This document shows positions 10,110 through 20,605 of a DNA stretch of 64,000 nucleotides, one piece after another. Within the stretch, counting starts at the first letter, position 1; each line of letters begins with the position of its first letter. This stretch comes from Buchnera aphidicola (Muscaphis stroyani) (lineage in GTDB: Bacteria; Pseudomonadota; Gammaproteobacteria; Enterobacterales; Enterobacteriaceae), in assembly GCF_005080865.1 (NCBI RefSeq), contig NZ_CP034861.1, forward strand, positions 248,001 to 312,000. The letters are read 5' to 3'. The notes under the pieces were generated by a model. That model ran no database searches and had not been told where the DNA came from. It was given only the letters and a program-made list of their open reading frames with translations. The position numbers and the translations under genes are program-made.

Positions 10110-11816
10110 TTAATTTAAAAATTTTTTATTTTTTAATTTTTTTATTATAAAATTGACAATGTTTTCTTGTTGAATAAAAATACTATTTTTATCAATTCGA
10201 GATCGATATTCAATATTATGATTATTAATACAGCGATCACTAATTATAATTTGATGAGGAATTCCGATAAGATCCATTTCGTTAAATATGATACCTGGTC
10301 GTTCATTTCTATCGTCTATAAGTACATCTATTTTTTTTTCTTTCATTTCTTTATAAAGTGTTTCTGCTATTGTTTTTACTTGAATAGATTTATGCATATT
10401 TATAGGTAAAATTACTACTTCAAAAGGAGAAATAGAATCAGGCCAAATAATTCCGTTCGAATCATGATTTTGTTCAATGACAGCAGCTATCATTCGAGTT
10501 ATTCCTATTCCATAGCATCCCATATACAAATTTTTTTGATTCTTGTTTAAACTTATCAATGCTTTCATTTTTTGAGAGTATTGTTTATCTAATTGAAATA
10601 TGTGTCCAATTTCAATACTTTTTTTAATATTTAACAACCCAGATCCATCAGGACTTATATCATTTTTAGTAACTTTTCTAATATCTTTAAAGATTGGAAT
10701 AGGTAAATCTATACTCCAATTCATGTTTTTAAAAAATTTATTTTCAATATTAGCTCCAATTGTAAAATTTTTCATTTCGTAAAGTGATATGTCAGCAATG
10801 ATTGGAATTTTCAGATTCAAAGGCCCTAAAAACTCTTTTTTCACACCAGAATAAGAAATTACTTCTGATTCACTTAAAAATTTTAATGGTTTCAAGATAA
10901 AGTTAATTTTTTCTAATTTGAAAAAATTTAATTCATGATCAGATCGAATAAGTAAAGCTGCTATTGAATGATTGTTGTTTTTTAAAGTTCGCACTAAAAT
11001 AGTTTTTATTTGATTTTTTTTAGATATTTTTATTTTCTTTTGATTGATAATATTTTTTTCAATAGAGTTATTTTTGTATTTTAAAAAATTTATAACATCT
11101 ATTGATTGAGCTGTATTTATATTTTCAGCATATGAAGAATTATTAGAAAACGCTATTTCATCTTCTCCATTTTCAGAAAGCGCTTGAAATTCGTGAGAAA
11201 CATTCCCCCCCATTGATCCAGAATCTGCTTTTACTATGCGAAACTTTAATTGCATTTGATTTAAAATATTTATATAACTATTATAAACTTTGTGGTAAGT
11301 TTTTTCTAAGCAATTTTTATTTATATGAAAAGAGTAAGCATCTTTCATAATAAACTCTCGTGATCTTATCATTCCAAAACGAGGTCTTATTTCATCTCTG
11401 AATTTTGTTTGTATTTGATACATAATTAATGGAAGCTCTCTAAATGAACAAATTTCTTTTCGAATTAAATCTGTAATAATTTCTTCATTTGTAGGGCCTA
11501 ATATAAATTCATGTTTTTGGCGATCATATAATTTAAATAATTCTTTTCCGTACAAATCCAATCGTCCACTTTTTTTCCATAAAACAATAGGTTGTACAAT
11601 AGGCATAAGAATTTCAATTGCGTTAATTTTATTCATTTCTTTTTTTATAATTTTTGTAATTTTATTAAGAACTCTTATGCCAGTTGGTAACCATATGTAT
11701 ATACCTGAAGATACTTTCCGAATCATACCAGTTTTTAACATTAATTGATGGCTAATAATTTTTGAATCATGGGGAGTTTCTTTTAATATAGATAATAAAT
11801 ATTGAGTTGTTCGCAT
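10110..11816 (-). CDS. proS: Prolyl-tRNA synthetase
   Basis: Charges tRNA-Pro. The product is 568 residues (E. coli 572), class II bacterial-type ProRS. Motif 1/2 region includes LPLIMYQIQTKFRDEIRPR near residue 130; an insertion/editing domain lies at about 225-400; motif 3 GCYGIGITRM is near 440; an anticodon-binding domain completes the C terminus. ATG start at 11816. It lies between convergent dnaE and divergent flhB; the 294-base gap to flhB is A+T-rich and must hold both promoters, none of which is clear by eye. Confidence 0.97.
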   Translation of the reverse strand: MRTTQYLLSILKETPHDSKIISHQLMLKTGMIRKVSSGIYIWLPTGIRVLNKITKIIKKEMNKINAIEILMPIVQPIVLWKKSGRLDLYGKELFKLYDRQKHEFILGPTNEEIITDLIRKEICSFRELPLIMYQIQTKFRDEIRPRFGMIRSREFIMKDAYSFHINKNCLEKTYHKVYNSYINILNQMQLKFRIVKADSGSMGGNVSHEFQALSENGEDEIAFSNNSSYAENINTAQSIDVINFLKYKNNSIEKNIINQKKIKISKKNQIKTILVRTLKNNNHSIAALLIRSDHELNFFKLEKINFILKPLKFLSESEVISYSGVKKEFLGPLNLKIPIIADISLYEMKNFTIGANIENKFFKNMNWSIDLPIPIFKDIRKVTKNDISPDGSGLLNIKKSIEIGHIFQLDKQYSQKMKALISLNKNQKNLYMGCYGIGITRMIAAVIEQNHDSNGIIWPDSISPFEVVILPINMHKSIQVKTIAETLYKEMKEKKIDVLIDDRNERPGIIFNEMDLIGIPHQIIISDRCINNHNIEYRSRIDKNSIFIQQENIVNFIIKKLKNKKFLN

Positions 11817-12110
11817 TTTTTTGAAATCTCAGATAAATAGAATATATTTTTTTATAGAGAATTTAATTTTAAACATTTTTTAAAATGCATAATTTTTTAT
11901 TAATGAATATAATTTATTATATAATAAAATTTTATTAAAAATCGTATTTTCAAAAAATATTTTTAAATAAAAAAATAATTTTATATTTTTTTAAAATAAA
12001 ATAGATTTTTTTATGTTTTACTTATACTAAAAATTAACTTGTTTTTTTTTAAATACAGAGGTTTAATAAATTTTTTTAAAAACAAAAAATAAAATGGTAA
12101 AAAATTGATT

Positions 12111-13262
12111 ATGAATCAAAATATGAATGAAGAAAAAACAGAAACCCCTACTGAATATAGAATTAAAAAATTTCGAAAAAATGGAAAAACAAAGTATTCT
12201 CAAGAACTAAATTCGTTATTAATTTTATTAATTGGATCTATGAGCTTATGGTGGTCTAAGGATTTAATTATTTTAGATTTTATAAAAATTACATCTCATA
12301 GTTATCATTTTAATATCAATATTGCTCAAAATCAAAATACTTTTTTATTAGAAACATTTGCATTTTTAAAAGATATTGCGTTTGCTTTTGTTCCATTTTT
12401 TTTATTTTTGATACTTGCTTCTGTAATTCCTCCAATATTATTGAGTGGGATAAATTTGAATTTTAAATCTCTATCTTTTAATTTTAAAAAATTAAATCCA
12501 TGTTTGGGTTTAAAAAGAATTTTTTCTATTCAAACAATCATTAATTTTTTTTTAATAATGTTAAAACTACTGTTTATCAGTAGCGTATCCTATTACTTCT
12601 TTCGGGTTCATTTAAAAGAAATATTGTTTTTAATTTTAGAAATTCCTATATCTGCTTTGTCTCATGGATTTAAAATTATTTCTATTTCTTGTATTTTAGT
12701 AATATTAGGATTAATTCCAATTGTTTTATTTGATGTAATTTGGAAACAATTTATTCAAAATAAGCAGTTAAAAATGACTCATCAAGAAATTAAAGATGAA
12801 TTAAAAGAGAGAGAAGGAAATCCAAATATTAAAATTCGAATTCGTCAAGAAATGAAAGCAATTGTTCGAAGAAGAATGATTTTAGACATTCCTAAAGCAG
12901 ACGTGATTATAACTAATCCTATGCATTATGCAGTGGCTTTAAAATATGATAAAGAAAAAATGAATGCACCTAAAGTTATCGCAAAAGGAGCAGGAGAAAT
13001 TGCTTTAAAAATAAAAAAAATAGCTTCTATAAATCAAATTGCTATCATTTCTTTACCATCATTGGCTCGTTCGTTATATCGTTATTCTGAAATAGGAAAA
13101 TATATTCCCAGTCCTCTTTATCAAGCTGTTGCAGAAGTTTTGGCATGGGTTTGGAAAGTAAGAAAATGGAAAAAAGAAGGTGGAGTTTTCCCTGAAAGAC
13201 CGAAAAATATATCAGTTCCATCAGAATTAAATTTTACAGGAGAACACAAAAATAATGATTAA
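12111..13262 (+). CDS. flhB: Flagellar export-gate protein FlhB
   Basis: Inner-membrane component of the flagellar type III export apparatus; it switches substrate specificity after self-cleavage. Four hydrophobic segments occupy residues ~30-210, followed by a cytoplasmic domain. ATG 12111 gives 383 residues and puts the cleavage-site Asn at 269, as in enteric FlhB; an in-frame TTG at 12105 is less likely. The cleavage motif, normally N-P-T-H, reads N-P-M-H here (codons 12915-12926). It overlaps flhA by 8 bases. Buchnera keeps hook-basal-body and export genes without filament genes. Confidence 0.96.
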   Translation: MNQNMNEEKTETPTEYRIKKFRKNGKTKYSQELNSLLILLIGSMSLWWSKDLIILDFIKITSHSYHFNINIAQNQNTFLLETFAFLKDIAFAFVPFFLFLILASVIPPILLSGINLNFKSLSFNFKKLNPCLGLKRIFSIQTIINFFLIMLKLLFISSVSYYFFRVHLKEILFLILEIPISALSHGFKIISISCILVILGLIPIVLFDVIWKQFIQNKQLKMTHQEIKDELKEREGNPNIKIRIRQEMKAIVRRRMILDIPKADVIITNPMHYAVALKYDKEKMNAPKVIAKGAGEIALKIKKIASINQIAIISLPSLARSLYRYSEIGKYIPSPLYQAVAEVLAWVWKVRKWKKEGGVFPERPKNISVPSELNFTGEHKNND

Positions 13263-15345
13263 TTTTTCTTCTTTTTTTCGTATCTTCAAAAATTTAAAAG
13301 CAGCTCAATGGCAGATACTTGCAGGTCCAATACTGATTTTAATCATTTTATCGATGATGGTATTACCATTGGCTCCTTTTGTATTAGATATTTTTTTGAC
13401 TTTTAACATTTCATTGTCAATTATAATATTACTTGTTTCTATGTTTACTCGTCATACTTTAGAATTTGCTGCTTTTCCAACAATTTTGCTTTTTTCTACA
13501 TTGCTTCGTTTAGCATTAAACGTTGCTTCTACTCGCGTAATTTTTTTAAATGGTCATACTGGAACTAATTCAGCGGGCCAAGTAATTGAATCATTTGGTC
13601 ATTTTTTAGTCGGTGGAAATTTTGCTATAGGTATAGTTGTTTTTATAATTTTAGTTATTATTAATTTTATGGTCATTACCAAAGGAGCTAGTCGAATTGC
13701 TGAAGTTGGTGCTAGATTTATGTTAGATGCTATGCCAGGTAAACAAATGGCAATTGATGCTGATTTAAGTGCTGGTTTAATTGGAGAAGAGCAAGCAAAG
13801 AAGAGAAGAATAAAAATCACACAGGAGTCAGATTTTTATGGATCCATGGACGGTGCTAGTAAATTTGTTCGTGGAGATGCAGTTGCTGGAATTTTAATAA
13901 TGGTTCTTAACATTTTGGGAGGATTAATTATTGGGTTAGTTCAGCATCATATGCTTTTAAATAAAGCCGCAGAAGTTTATACATTGCTAACTATAGGAGA
14001 TGGGTTAGTAGCTCAAATCCCAGCTTTAGTAATTTCCACTGCCGCTGGAGTTATTGTTACACGAGTTAGTACTAATCAAAATGTAGGAGAACAAATGATT
14101 AGTCAATTATTTTACAATCCTCAGGTTATATTTTTAAGTGCAATTGTTTTAGGAATTCTTGGATTAGTTCCTGGTATGCCAAATATTATATTTTTAATGT
14201 TCACGGGTTTATTATTTATACTTTCATGGTGGTTGTATGAAAAACAACATTATGTGAAAAATAATTTTTTACATTCTCGAGAAAAATATCAATCAATACA
14301 AAACTCAATTTCAGAAGCGTCTTGGAGTGACGTTTTACTAGAAGATCCGATAAGAGTAGAAGTAGGGTATAATTTAATATCAATAATTTCAGAAAATAAT
14401 CAACAAGGAGATTTATTAGATAAAATTCGTATTATTCGAAAAAAAATTGCTCAAGAAATTGGTTTTCTTCCACCATTAGTACATGTAAAAAATAATATTA
14501 ATTTAAAAGAAAATACGTATAAAATTTTTATTAAAGGAGTAGAAATTGGTCATGGTGAATGTTTTTGTAATCGTTTAATGGCTATTAATTCAGGAAGAGA
14601 AACAGGGCCATTGCCTTTTAAAAAAATATACGAACCCACTTTTGGTCTTTCTGGTTATTGGATTGATAGAGAATTTAAAAACGAAGCACAGAAAAAAGGA
14701 TATTCTGTTGTAGAAGCTAGTACAGTAATTGCAACACATTTAAATTTTTTAATTTCTAAAAATGTAGATGAATTGTTTGGTCGTCAAGAAACACAAAAAT
14801 TATTAGATTATGTAAGCATAGAAATGCCTAAATTAACTGAGGATTTAATTCCAAATGTAATTAGTTTAACTGTTCTAAATAAAGTGCTTAAAAATTTACT
14901 ATTAGAAAATGTTCCAATACGTGATATGCGAACTATTTTAGAAATATTATTAGAATATGCAACAACAGAAAAAGATCCTGATAAATTAACTAGTATTGTT
15001 CGTGTTGCTTTAAGTAAAATGATTGTTCAGAAACTATTTTCTAAACAAAAGACAATCAGAGTTATCGGACTTGAATCAAATTTAGAGCAAATTTTGTTAA
15101 ATAGTATAAAAGATAAAAACTATTCTATTGAACCAGGATTGTTTACAACTTTATTAGAAAAAACACAAGAAGCGATTGAGAAACAAAAATTAATAACTCT
15201 TTCAATTGTTTTGTTAGTTAGTCATCCGCTTCGTCATTTTTTATCTAAATTATTAAGAAAAAATTTTCCAGATTTAAACGTTTTATCTCAATTGGAGATT
15301 CGATCTATTAAAAATATACAAATTACTAATTTTATTGGAAATTAA
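13255..15345 (+). CDS. flhA: Flagellar export-gate protein FlhA
   Basis: Major export-gate subunit of the flagellar type III system. The product is 696 residues (E. coli 692). Eight N-terminal membrane segments reach residue ~330, including the conserved loop with GARFMLDAMPGKQMAIDADL near 150-170. The C-terminal cytoplasmic domain, which forms the nonameric ring, spans ~350-696. Start ATG overlaps the end of flhB, with GGAG about 11 bases upstream, so the pair is translated from one transcript. flhE, next in E. coli, is absent. Confidence 0.97.
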   Translation: MINFSSFFRIFKNLKAAQWQILAGPILILIILSMMVLPLAPFVLDIFLTFNISLSIIILLVSMFTRHTLEFAAFPTILLFSTLLRLALNVASTRVIFLNGHTGTNSAGQVIESFGHFLVGGNFAIGIVVFIILVIINFMVITKGASRIAEVGARFMLDAMPGKQMAIDADLSAGLIGEEQAKKRRIKITQESDFYGSMDGASKFVRGDAVAGILIMVLNILGGLIIGLVQHHMLLNKAAEVYTLLTIGDGLVAQIPALVISTAAGVIVTRVSTNQNVGEQMISQLFYNPQVIFLSAIVLGILGLVPGMPNIIFLMFTGLLFILSWWLYEKQHYVKNNFLHSREKYQSIQNSISEASWSDVLLEDPIRVEVGYNLISIISENNQQGDLLDKIRIIRKKIAQEIGFLPPLVHVKNNINLKENTYKIFIKGVEIGHGECFCNRLMAINSGRETGPLPFKKIYEPTFGLSGYWIDREFKNEAQKKGYSVVEASTVIATHLNFLISKNVDELFGRQETQKLLDYVSIEMPKLTEDLIPNVISLTVLNKVLKNLLLENVPIRDMRTILEILLEYATTEKDPDKLTSIVRVALSKMIVQKLFSKQKTIRVIGLESNLEQILLNSIKDKNYSIEPGLFTTLLEKTQEAIEKQKLITLSIVLLVSHPLRHFLSKLLRKNFPDLNVLSQLEIRSIKNIQITNFIGN

Positions 15346-15384
15346 TTATTTTTTATAAACTGATATTTCTCAAATTAATACAAA

Positions 15385-15447
15385 CAGGTTGGTGCGGTTT
15401 CAAGTAGTGCACTTTTATAGAGGTTTTGCATTACTCCCTCCGCCTGG
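15385..15447. ncRNA. Candidate structured RNA or shared terminator hairpin
   Basis: This segment is much richer in G+C than the surrounding gap and folds well on either strand. AGTAGTGCA (15403-15411) pairs with TGCATTACT (15427-15435) over 9 bp with one G-U pair and a 15-base loop. Outside it GCGG (15394-15397) pairs with CCGC (15440-15443), and CAG (15385-15387) with CTG (15444-15446). It lies between the convergent ends of flhA and argS. It could be a two-way terminator or a small RNA; no U-tract follows directly on either side. I do not recognise a known family. Confidence 0.4.
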
Positions 15448-15468
15448 TTAAAATGAAATTTATTTATT

Positions 15469-17208
15469 TTACATTTTTTTTATTGTTTTGATTCCTAAAA
15501 TGTTTAACCCTTTTTTTATAGTTTTTGCTGTTAAAAAAGACAGTTTAAGTCTACTTTTAGTTATTTTGATTGCGCTAGAAAACAAAACTGAGCAATTTTC
15601 ATAAAAAATAGAAAAGAAAGAAGCAAGATCATAAAGATATTTACACATAACATGAGGATATCCTTTTTGAGCTATTATTAAAATAATTTCTTCAAATTCT
15701 AGTATTTTAATTGCTAAATTAATTTCGCTTTCTTCAATTAAAATAATATTTGTATTTAATTTAGACACAGGAATAGTAGATTTTTTAAGCATTGAAGTAA
15801 TTCTTGTATACGCATACTGTATATAAAGAGCCGTATTGCCTTCAAAATTTAGCATTGTATCCCAATTAAATACATAGTTTGTATTTCTATTTTTAGATAA
15901 GTCTGAATATTTAATTGAACTAATTCCTATCGTATCACTTAAAGACATAAGTTTTTTTTTCGATAAATATGGATTTTTTTCTTTTATTAAACACATGGCT
16001 TTTTTTGAGGCTTCTTCAAGAAGTGCGGAAAGTTTTATAGCATTACCATCACGAGTTTTAAATGGTTGCTTTTCTTTTGATAGCATTATTCCAAACATAT
16101 GATGTTCTAGCAATAAATTTTTTGGTACATAATTAGCTTTTCTAGAAATTTCCCATATTTGCATCAAATATTGATGTTGACGAGAATCGGTGTAGTATAT
16201 TATTCGATCAGCATGCAATGTTTCAAATCGGTATTTTAAACATGCAATATCTGTAGTAGAGTATAAAAAACCAGTATCTTTTTTTTGAATAATAACACCC
16301 ATGGATTTTCCTAATCTGTTTTTGAAATTATCTAAAACGACTATGGTGGTTCCTTCTTTTTTAATTGCAATTTTTTTATTTTTTAAATCGTTAACAATAT
16401 TAGGTAGCATTTTATTATACAAACTCTCTCCCATCGTGTGTTTTAATGTCAACGTTACATTGAGTTTTTTGTAAATTTTTTGGTTTTCTATCATAGTAAT
16501 TGACACTATTTTTTTCCACACAGCTAAACAATACTTATCTCCATTTTGTAATTTTACTACGTATTCTTTAGATTTTTTTGAAAAAACATCGTCAGAGTCA
16601 TATTTTTTTTTCGCTTTACAGTAAAAATTTTCAAGATTTTTTAGAGAAAGAGAATGATAGTCAAATTTTTTCTTCGATCTTTTATGTTCTAAATATGCGA
16701 TTAACATTCCAAATTGAGTCCCCCAATCGCCAATATGATTAGATCTAATTACATTGTGACCTAAAAACTCTAAAACTCTTGCCATAACGTCTCCTATTAT
16801 TGTTGACCTTAAATGTCCAACATGCATTTCTTTTGCAACATTCGGAGATGAATAATCAATTACAACATTTTTTTTTAAAATATGTTGAACGCCAAGTCTA
16901 CATGAATAAAATATCTCTTCTAATTTTTTAGACAACCAATGATAGTTGAAAAAAATATTAATAAATCCTGGATGCGAAAAAGTTATTTTTTTATATCTTT
17001 TTTTATTTTTAATATTTAAGATTATCATCTTAGCTAGTTGATCTGGTTTGATTTTTAATGCATTAGATATTTTAATTAAATTATTAATCTGGTAATGACC
17101 TGTTTTTATTATTTTACTTGGTTGTACTAATAAATTAAAATTAATATTAAATCCTAAATTCATTAAAGTGTATTCAATGTCTTTTTTTATTATATTTTTT
17201 AAGCGCAT
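15469..17208 (-). CDS. argS: Arginyl-tRNA synthetase
   Basis: Charges tRNA-Arg, class I. The product is 579 residues (E. coli 577). An N-terminal Add-1 domain spans ~1-110. The HIGH-type motif reads HVGHLRS within SSPNVAKEMHVGHLRST near 120-135, after which comes the Rossmann catalytic core. The C-terminal alpha-helical anticodon domain includes the conserved NTALYIQYAYTR near 450. ATG start at 17208. It is divergent from the 16S unit, separated by 314 bases holding the rrs promoter and leader. Confidence 0.97.
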   Translation of the reverse strand: MRLKNIIKKDIEYTLMNLGFNINFNLLVQPSKIIKTGHYQINNLIKISNALKIKPDQLAKMIILNIKNKKRYKKITFSHPGFINIFFNYHWLSKKLEEIFYSCRLGVQHILKKNVVIDYSSPNVAKEMHVGHLRSTIIGDVMARVLEFLGHNVIRSNHIGDWGTQFGMLIAYLEHKRSKKKFDYHSLSLKNLENFYCKAKKKYDSDDVFSKKSKEYVVKLQNGDKYCLAVWKKIVSITMIENQKIYKKLNVTLTLKHTMGESLYNKMLPNIVNDLKNKKIAIKKEGTTIVVLDNFKNRLGKSMGVIIQKKDTGFLYSTTDIACLKYRFETLHADRIIYYTDSRQHQYLMQIWEISRKANYVPKNLLLEHHMFGIMLSKEKQPFKTRDGNAIKLSALLEEASKKAMCLIKEKNPYLSKKKLMSLSDTIGISSIKYSDLSKNRNTNYVFNWDTMLNFEGNTALYIQYAYTRITSMLKKSTIPVSKLNTNIILIEESEINLAIKILEFEEIILIIAQKGYPHVMCKYLYDLASFFSIFYENCSVLFSSAIKITKSRLKLSFLTAKTIKKGLNILGIKTIKKM

Positions 17209-17353
17209 GTGAGATTCCTTTTATATAAAATTAATTGTTAGAAATGTACTTCTTTATTCTTAGATAATATATTGTTTATATTAATCAACAATAAATTATT
17301 TTAAAATTAAATTTTTAAAAAATATAAAAATTAAAATTTTTTTTATAAAAAGG

Positions 17354-17382
17354 TTGACAAGATAATAAAAAAAATGTATTCT
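17354..17382 (+). promoter_or_regulatory. Predicted sigma70 promoter of the rrs unit
   Basis: A perfect -35 hexamer TTGACA at 17354-17359 is followed after 17 bases by TATTCT at 17377-17382, which matches the -10 consensus at four of six positions. It lies about 140 bases upstream of mature 16S, ahead of the boxA. It is the best promoter-like sequence in the argS-rrs gap; no Fis site or UP element was tested. Confidence 0.7.
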
Positions 17383-17413
17383 TTTTCTAAAGTTTCAAAA
17401 AATTATTTATAAC

Positions 17414-17422
17414 GCTCTTTAA
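17414..17422 (+). promoter_or_regulatory. boxA antitermination element in the 16S leader
   Basis: GCTCTTTAA matches the core of the enterobacterial rRNA boxA (E. coli TGCTCTTTAACA). It sits in the leader between the promoter and the processing stem. BoxA RNA recruits NusB/NusE and, with SuhB, builds the rRNA antitermination complex. Its survival in such AT-drifted leader DNA suggests selection. suhB is at 52017. Confidence 0.75.
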
Positions 17423-17430
17423 AAAAATAT

Positions 17431-17450
17431 TAGATAATCTGTGTGGGCAC
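17431..17450 (+). other. 5' half of 16S precursor processing stem
   Basis: The 20 bases here are complementary to 19095-19114 downstream of 16S, with a single mismatch. In enterobacteria such a long stem brackets the 16S precursor and is cut by RNase III; the rnc gene is present at 26214. This stem is intact although the rest of the operon is split. Confidence 0.85.
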
Positions 17451-17522
17451 ATAAAATTAAGTACAAACGTCTTTTTATTTGTTTTTTCTAAAAAATAATT
17501 AATTTTTTAGATAAGAGTTTTT

Positions 17523-19072
<1,550 letters not shown>

Positions 19073-19094
19073 AAAAATTATACTTTTTTTTAAA

Positions 19095-19114
19095 GTGCCC
19101 ACACAAATTATCTA
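19095..19114 (+). other. 3' half of 16S precursor processing stem
   Basis: Complement of 17431-17450 with 19 of 20 positions paired. It lies 22 bases after the mature 16S end and 13 bases before tRNA-Ile, as expected for the RNase III cleavage stem. Confidence 0.85.
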
Positions 19115-19127
19115 ATAATTTAAAAAC

Positions 19128-19204
<77 letters not shown>

Positions 19205-19219
19205 TTATAAAAATCTTGG

Positions 19220-19292
19220 GGGGCTATAGCTCAGCCGGGAGAGCGCCTGCCTTGCACGCAGGAGGTCAGCGGTTCAATCCCGCTTAGCTCCA
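19220..19292 (+). tRNA. tRNA-Ala (TGC)
   Basis: Cloverleaf of 73 bases closely matching E. coli tRNA-Ala-UGC: GGGGCTATAGCTCAG at the 5' end, anticodon TGC at 19253-19255, GGTTCAATCCC T-arm and TAGCTCCA at the 3' end. CCA is not encoded (ATAAAT follows the discriminator), so a CCA-adding enzyme is needed. The next feature is the stop codon of gloB on the opposite strand, 4 bases away; no 23S gene follows. Confidence 0.98.
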
Positions 19293-19296
19293 TAAA

Positions 19297-20052
19297 TTAA
19301 TTTAATAAATTTTTTATTAATCTAAGTCTTACAAAAGTTTCAAAAGAACTATTCTCTTTGCTTAATCCAACTGATTTTTTTACAGTCTCTTCATGAGTTT
19401 TTAAAAACAAATTTATTACTTTTTCTTCTTTAAGAAAAGAAGGAATAGTTTTTTTATTTTTTTTTGTTCTTTTTAACATTTTATTATAATATCTTTTTAT
19501 TTTTATGTCATTTGATAAAATTAGCATAGAAAATGTTAAGTTAGATAAAGTATATTCATGAGAACAACAAATTAAAGTATTTTCAGGAAAAGAAGAAATA
19601 ATTTTTATTGAATTATACATTTTTATATAATTGTTTTTGTATATACGACCACAACCTCCTGAAAATAAGGTATCACCGCAAAACAAATAAGGCATTACAT
19701 AATAAGACACATGTCCCAAAGTGTGCCCAGGAGTTAAAAAAACAGTAAAAATTCTATTTAATAAAGTTAGTTTATCACCCGCATAAACAATTTTATGAAC
19801 GTTATTTTTTCGAGTTTCATAGGGGCCATATACGGTAACATTAGAATATTTTTTTATTATATTTTTAACTCCTTTCACGTGGTCAATATGATTGTGAGTT
19901 AATAAAATTGATATTGGTTTTAATTTTCTTATTTCTATAAAATTTATAACAGATTCAGACTCTCCAGGATCTACTATTATACAAAAATGATTGACATCGT
20001 AAAGAATCCAAACATAATTGTCATGCAATATAAAAACTTCTTTTAATTTCAT
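19297..20052 (-). CDS. gloB: Hydroxyacylglutathione hydrolase (glyoxalase II)
   Basis: Hydrolyses S-lactoylglutathione to lactate and glutathione, second step of methylglyoxal removal. The product is 251 residues, as in E. coli. The metallo-beta-lactamase fold is shown by THNHIDHVKG near residue 52 (metal ligands H, H, D, H), TPGHTLGH near 107, CGDTLFSGGCGR near 125 and CSHEYT near 163, so all ligands are present. It ends 4 bases from tRNA-Ala on the other strand, so any rrs read-through would be antisense to it. rnhA lies upstream on the same strand. Confidence 0.97.
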   Translation of the reverse strand: MKLKEVFILHDNYVWILYDVNHFCIIVDPGESESVINFIEIRKLKPISILLTHNHIDHVKGVKNIIKKYSNVTVYGPYETRKNNVHKIVYAGDKLTLLNRIFTVFLTPGHTLGHVSYYVMPYLFCGDTLFSGGCGRIYKNNYIKMYNSIKIISSFPENTLICCSHEYTLSNLTFSMLILSNDIKIKRYYNKMLKRTKKNKKTIPSFLKEEKVINLFLKTHEETVKKSVGLSKENSSFETFVRLRLIKNLLN

Positions 20053-20071
20053 ATATTTTTTCCGTTAAAAA

Positions 20072-20557
20072 CTAAATATTATTTTTTTTAAAATTTATTT
20101 TTTCATAGTAAAAATCTCTCATTAATGGATATTTAGCAGATTCACGAGCTATTTTATCGCATTTTTCATTTTCTATATGACCAATATGAGCTTTGATCCA
20201 GCACCATGTTACAATATGATTTCTCAAGGCAATATTAATTCGTGTCCATAAATCTATGTTTTTTACTAATTTTTTTTTATTCGTTTTCCATTCTTTAATT
20301 TCCCATTTTGGCATCCAATTGACAATTCCTTTTTTTACATATTGACTATCTGTTATAATTTCTACTTTACATGATTGATTGAGATGTTCTAATCCTGATA
20401 TTACCGCCATTAGTTCCATTCTATTATTAGTTGTTAAATAAAAACCTGAAGTTAATATTTTTTCATGAAATTTATAGCGTAATATTGCGCTGTATCCTCC
20501 AGATCCTGGATTTCCTAAGCATGATCCGTCCGTGAATATTTTGACTTTTTTAAACAT
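20072..20557 (-). CDS. rnhA: Ribonuclease HI
   Basis: Cleaves RNA in RNA-DNA hybrids. Catalytic acidic residues are present: D in IFTDGSCLGNPG, E in NNRMELMA, D in ITDSQYV and D in ENEKCDKIARE. The frame starts with an ATG at 20569, but that ATG touches an AGGAG directly; the second ATG (20557) lies 12 bases after it and gives MFKKVKIFTDGS, which matches E. coli MLKQVEIFTDGS. The choice is not certain. It is divergent from dnaQ, as in E. coli, and upstream of gloB. The rnhB paralogue is missing from the fabZ-dnaE interval. Confidence 0.95.
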   Translation of the reverse strand: MFKKVKIFTDGSCLGNPGSGGYSAILRYKFHEKILTSGFYLTTNNRMELMAVISGLEHLNQSCKVEIITDSQYVKKGIVNWMPKWEIKEWKTNKKKLVKNIDLWTRINIALRNHIVTWCWIKAHIGHIENEKCDKIARESAKYPLMRDFYYEKINFKKNNI

Positions 20558-20605
20558 TAGAATATTCATCTCCTAATAACATAAATTAAAGTACTTTTTT
20601 AAATC

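Noticed and set aside
15389-15443. Minus-strand element beginning GCGGAGG and ending GCACCA taken as a possible tRNA
   Set aside because: Only four acceptor pairs form and no cloverleaf arms or T-loop motif are present; treated as a generic structured element.
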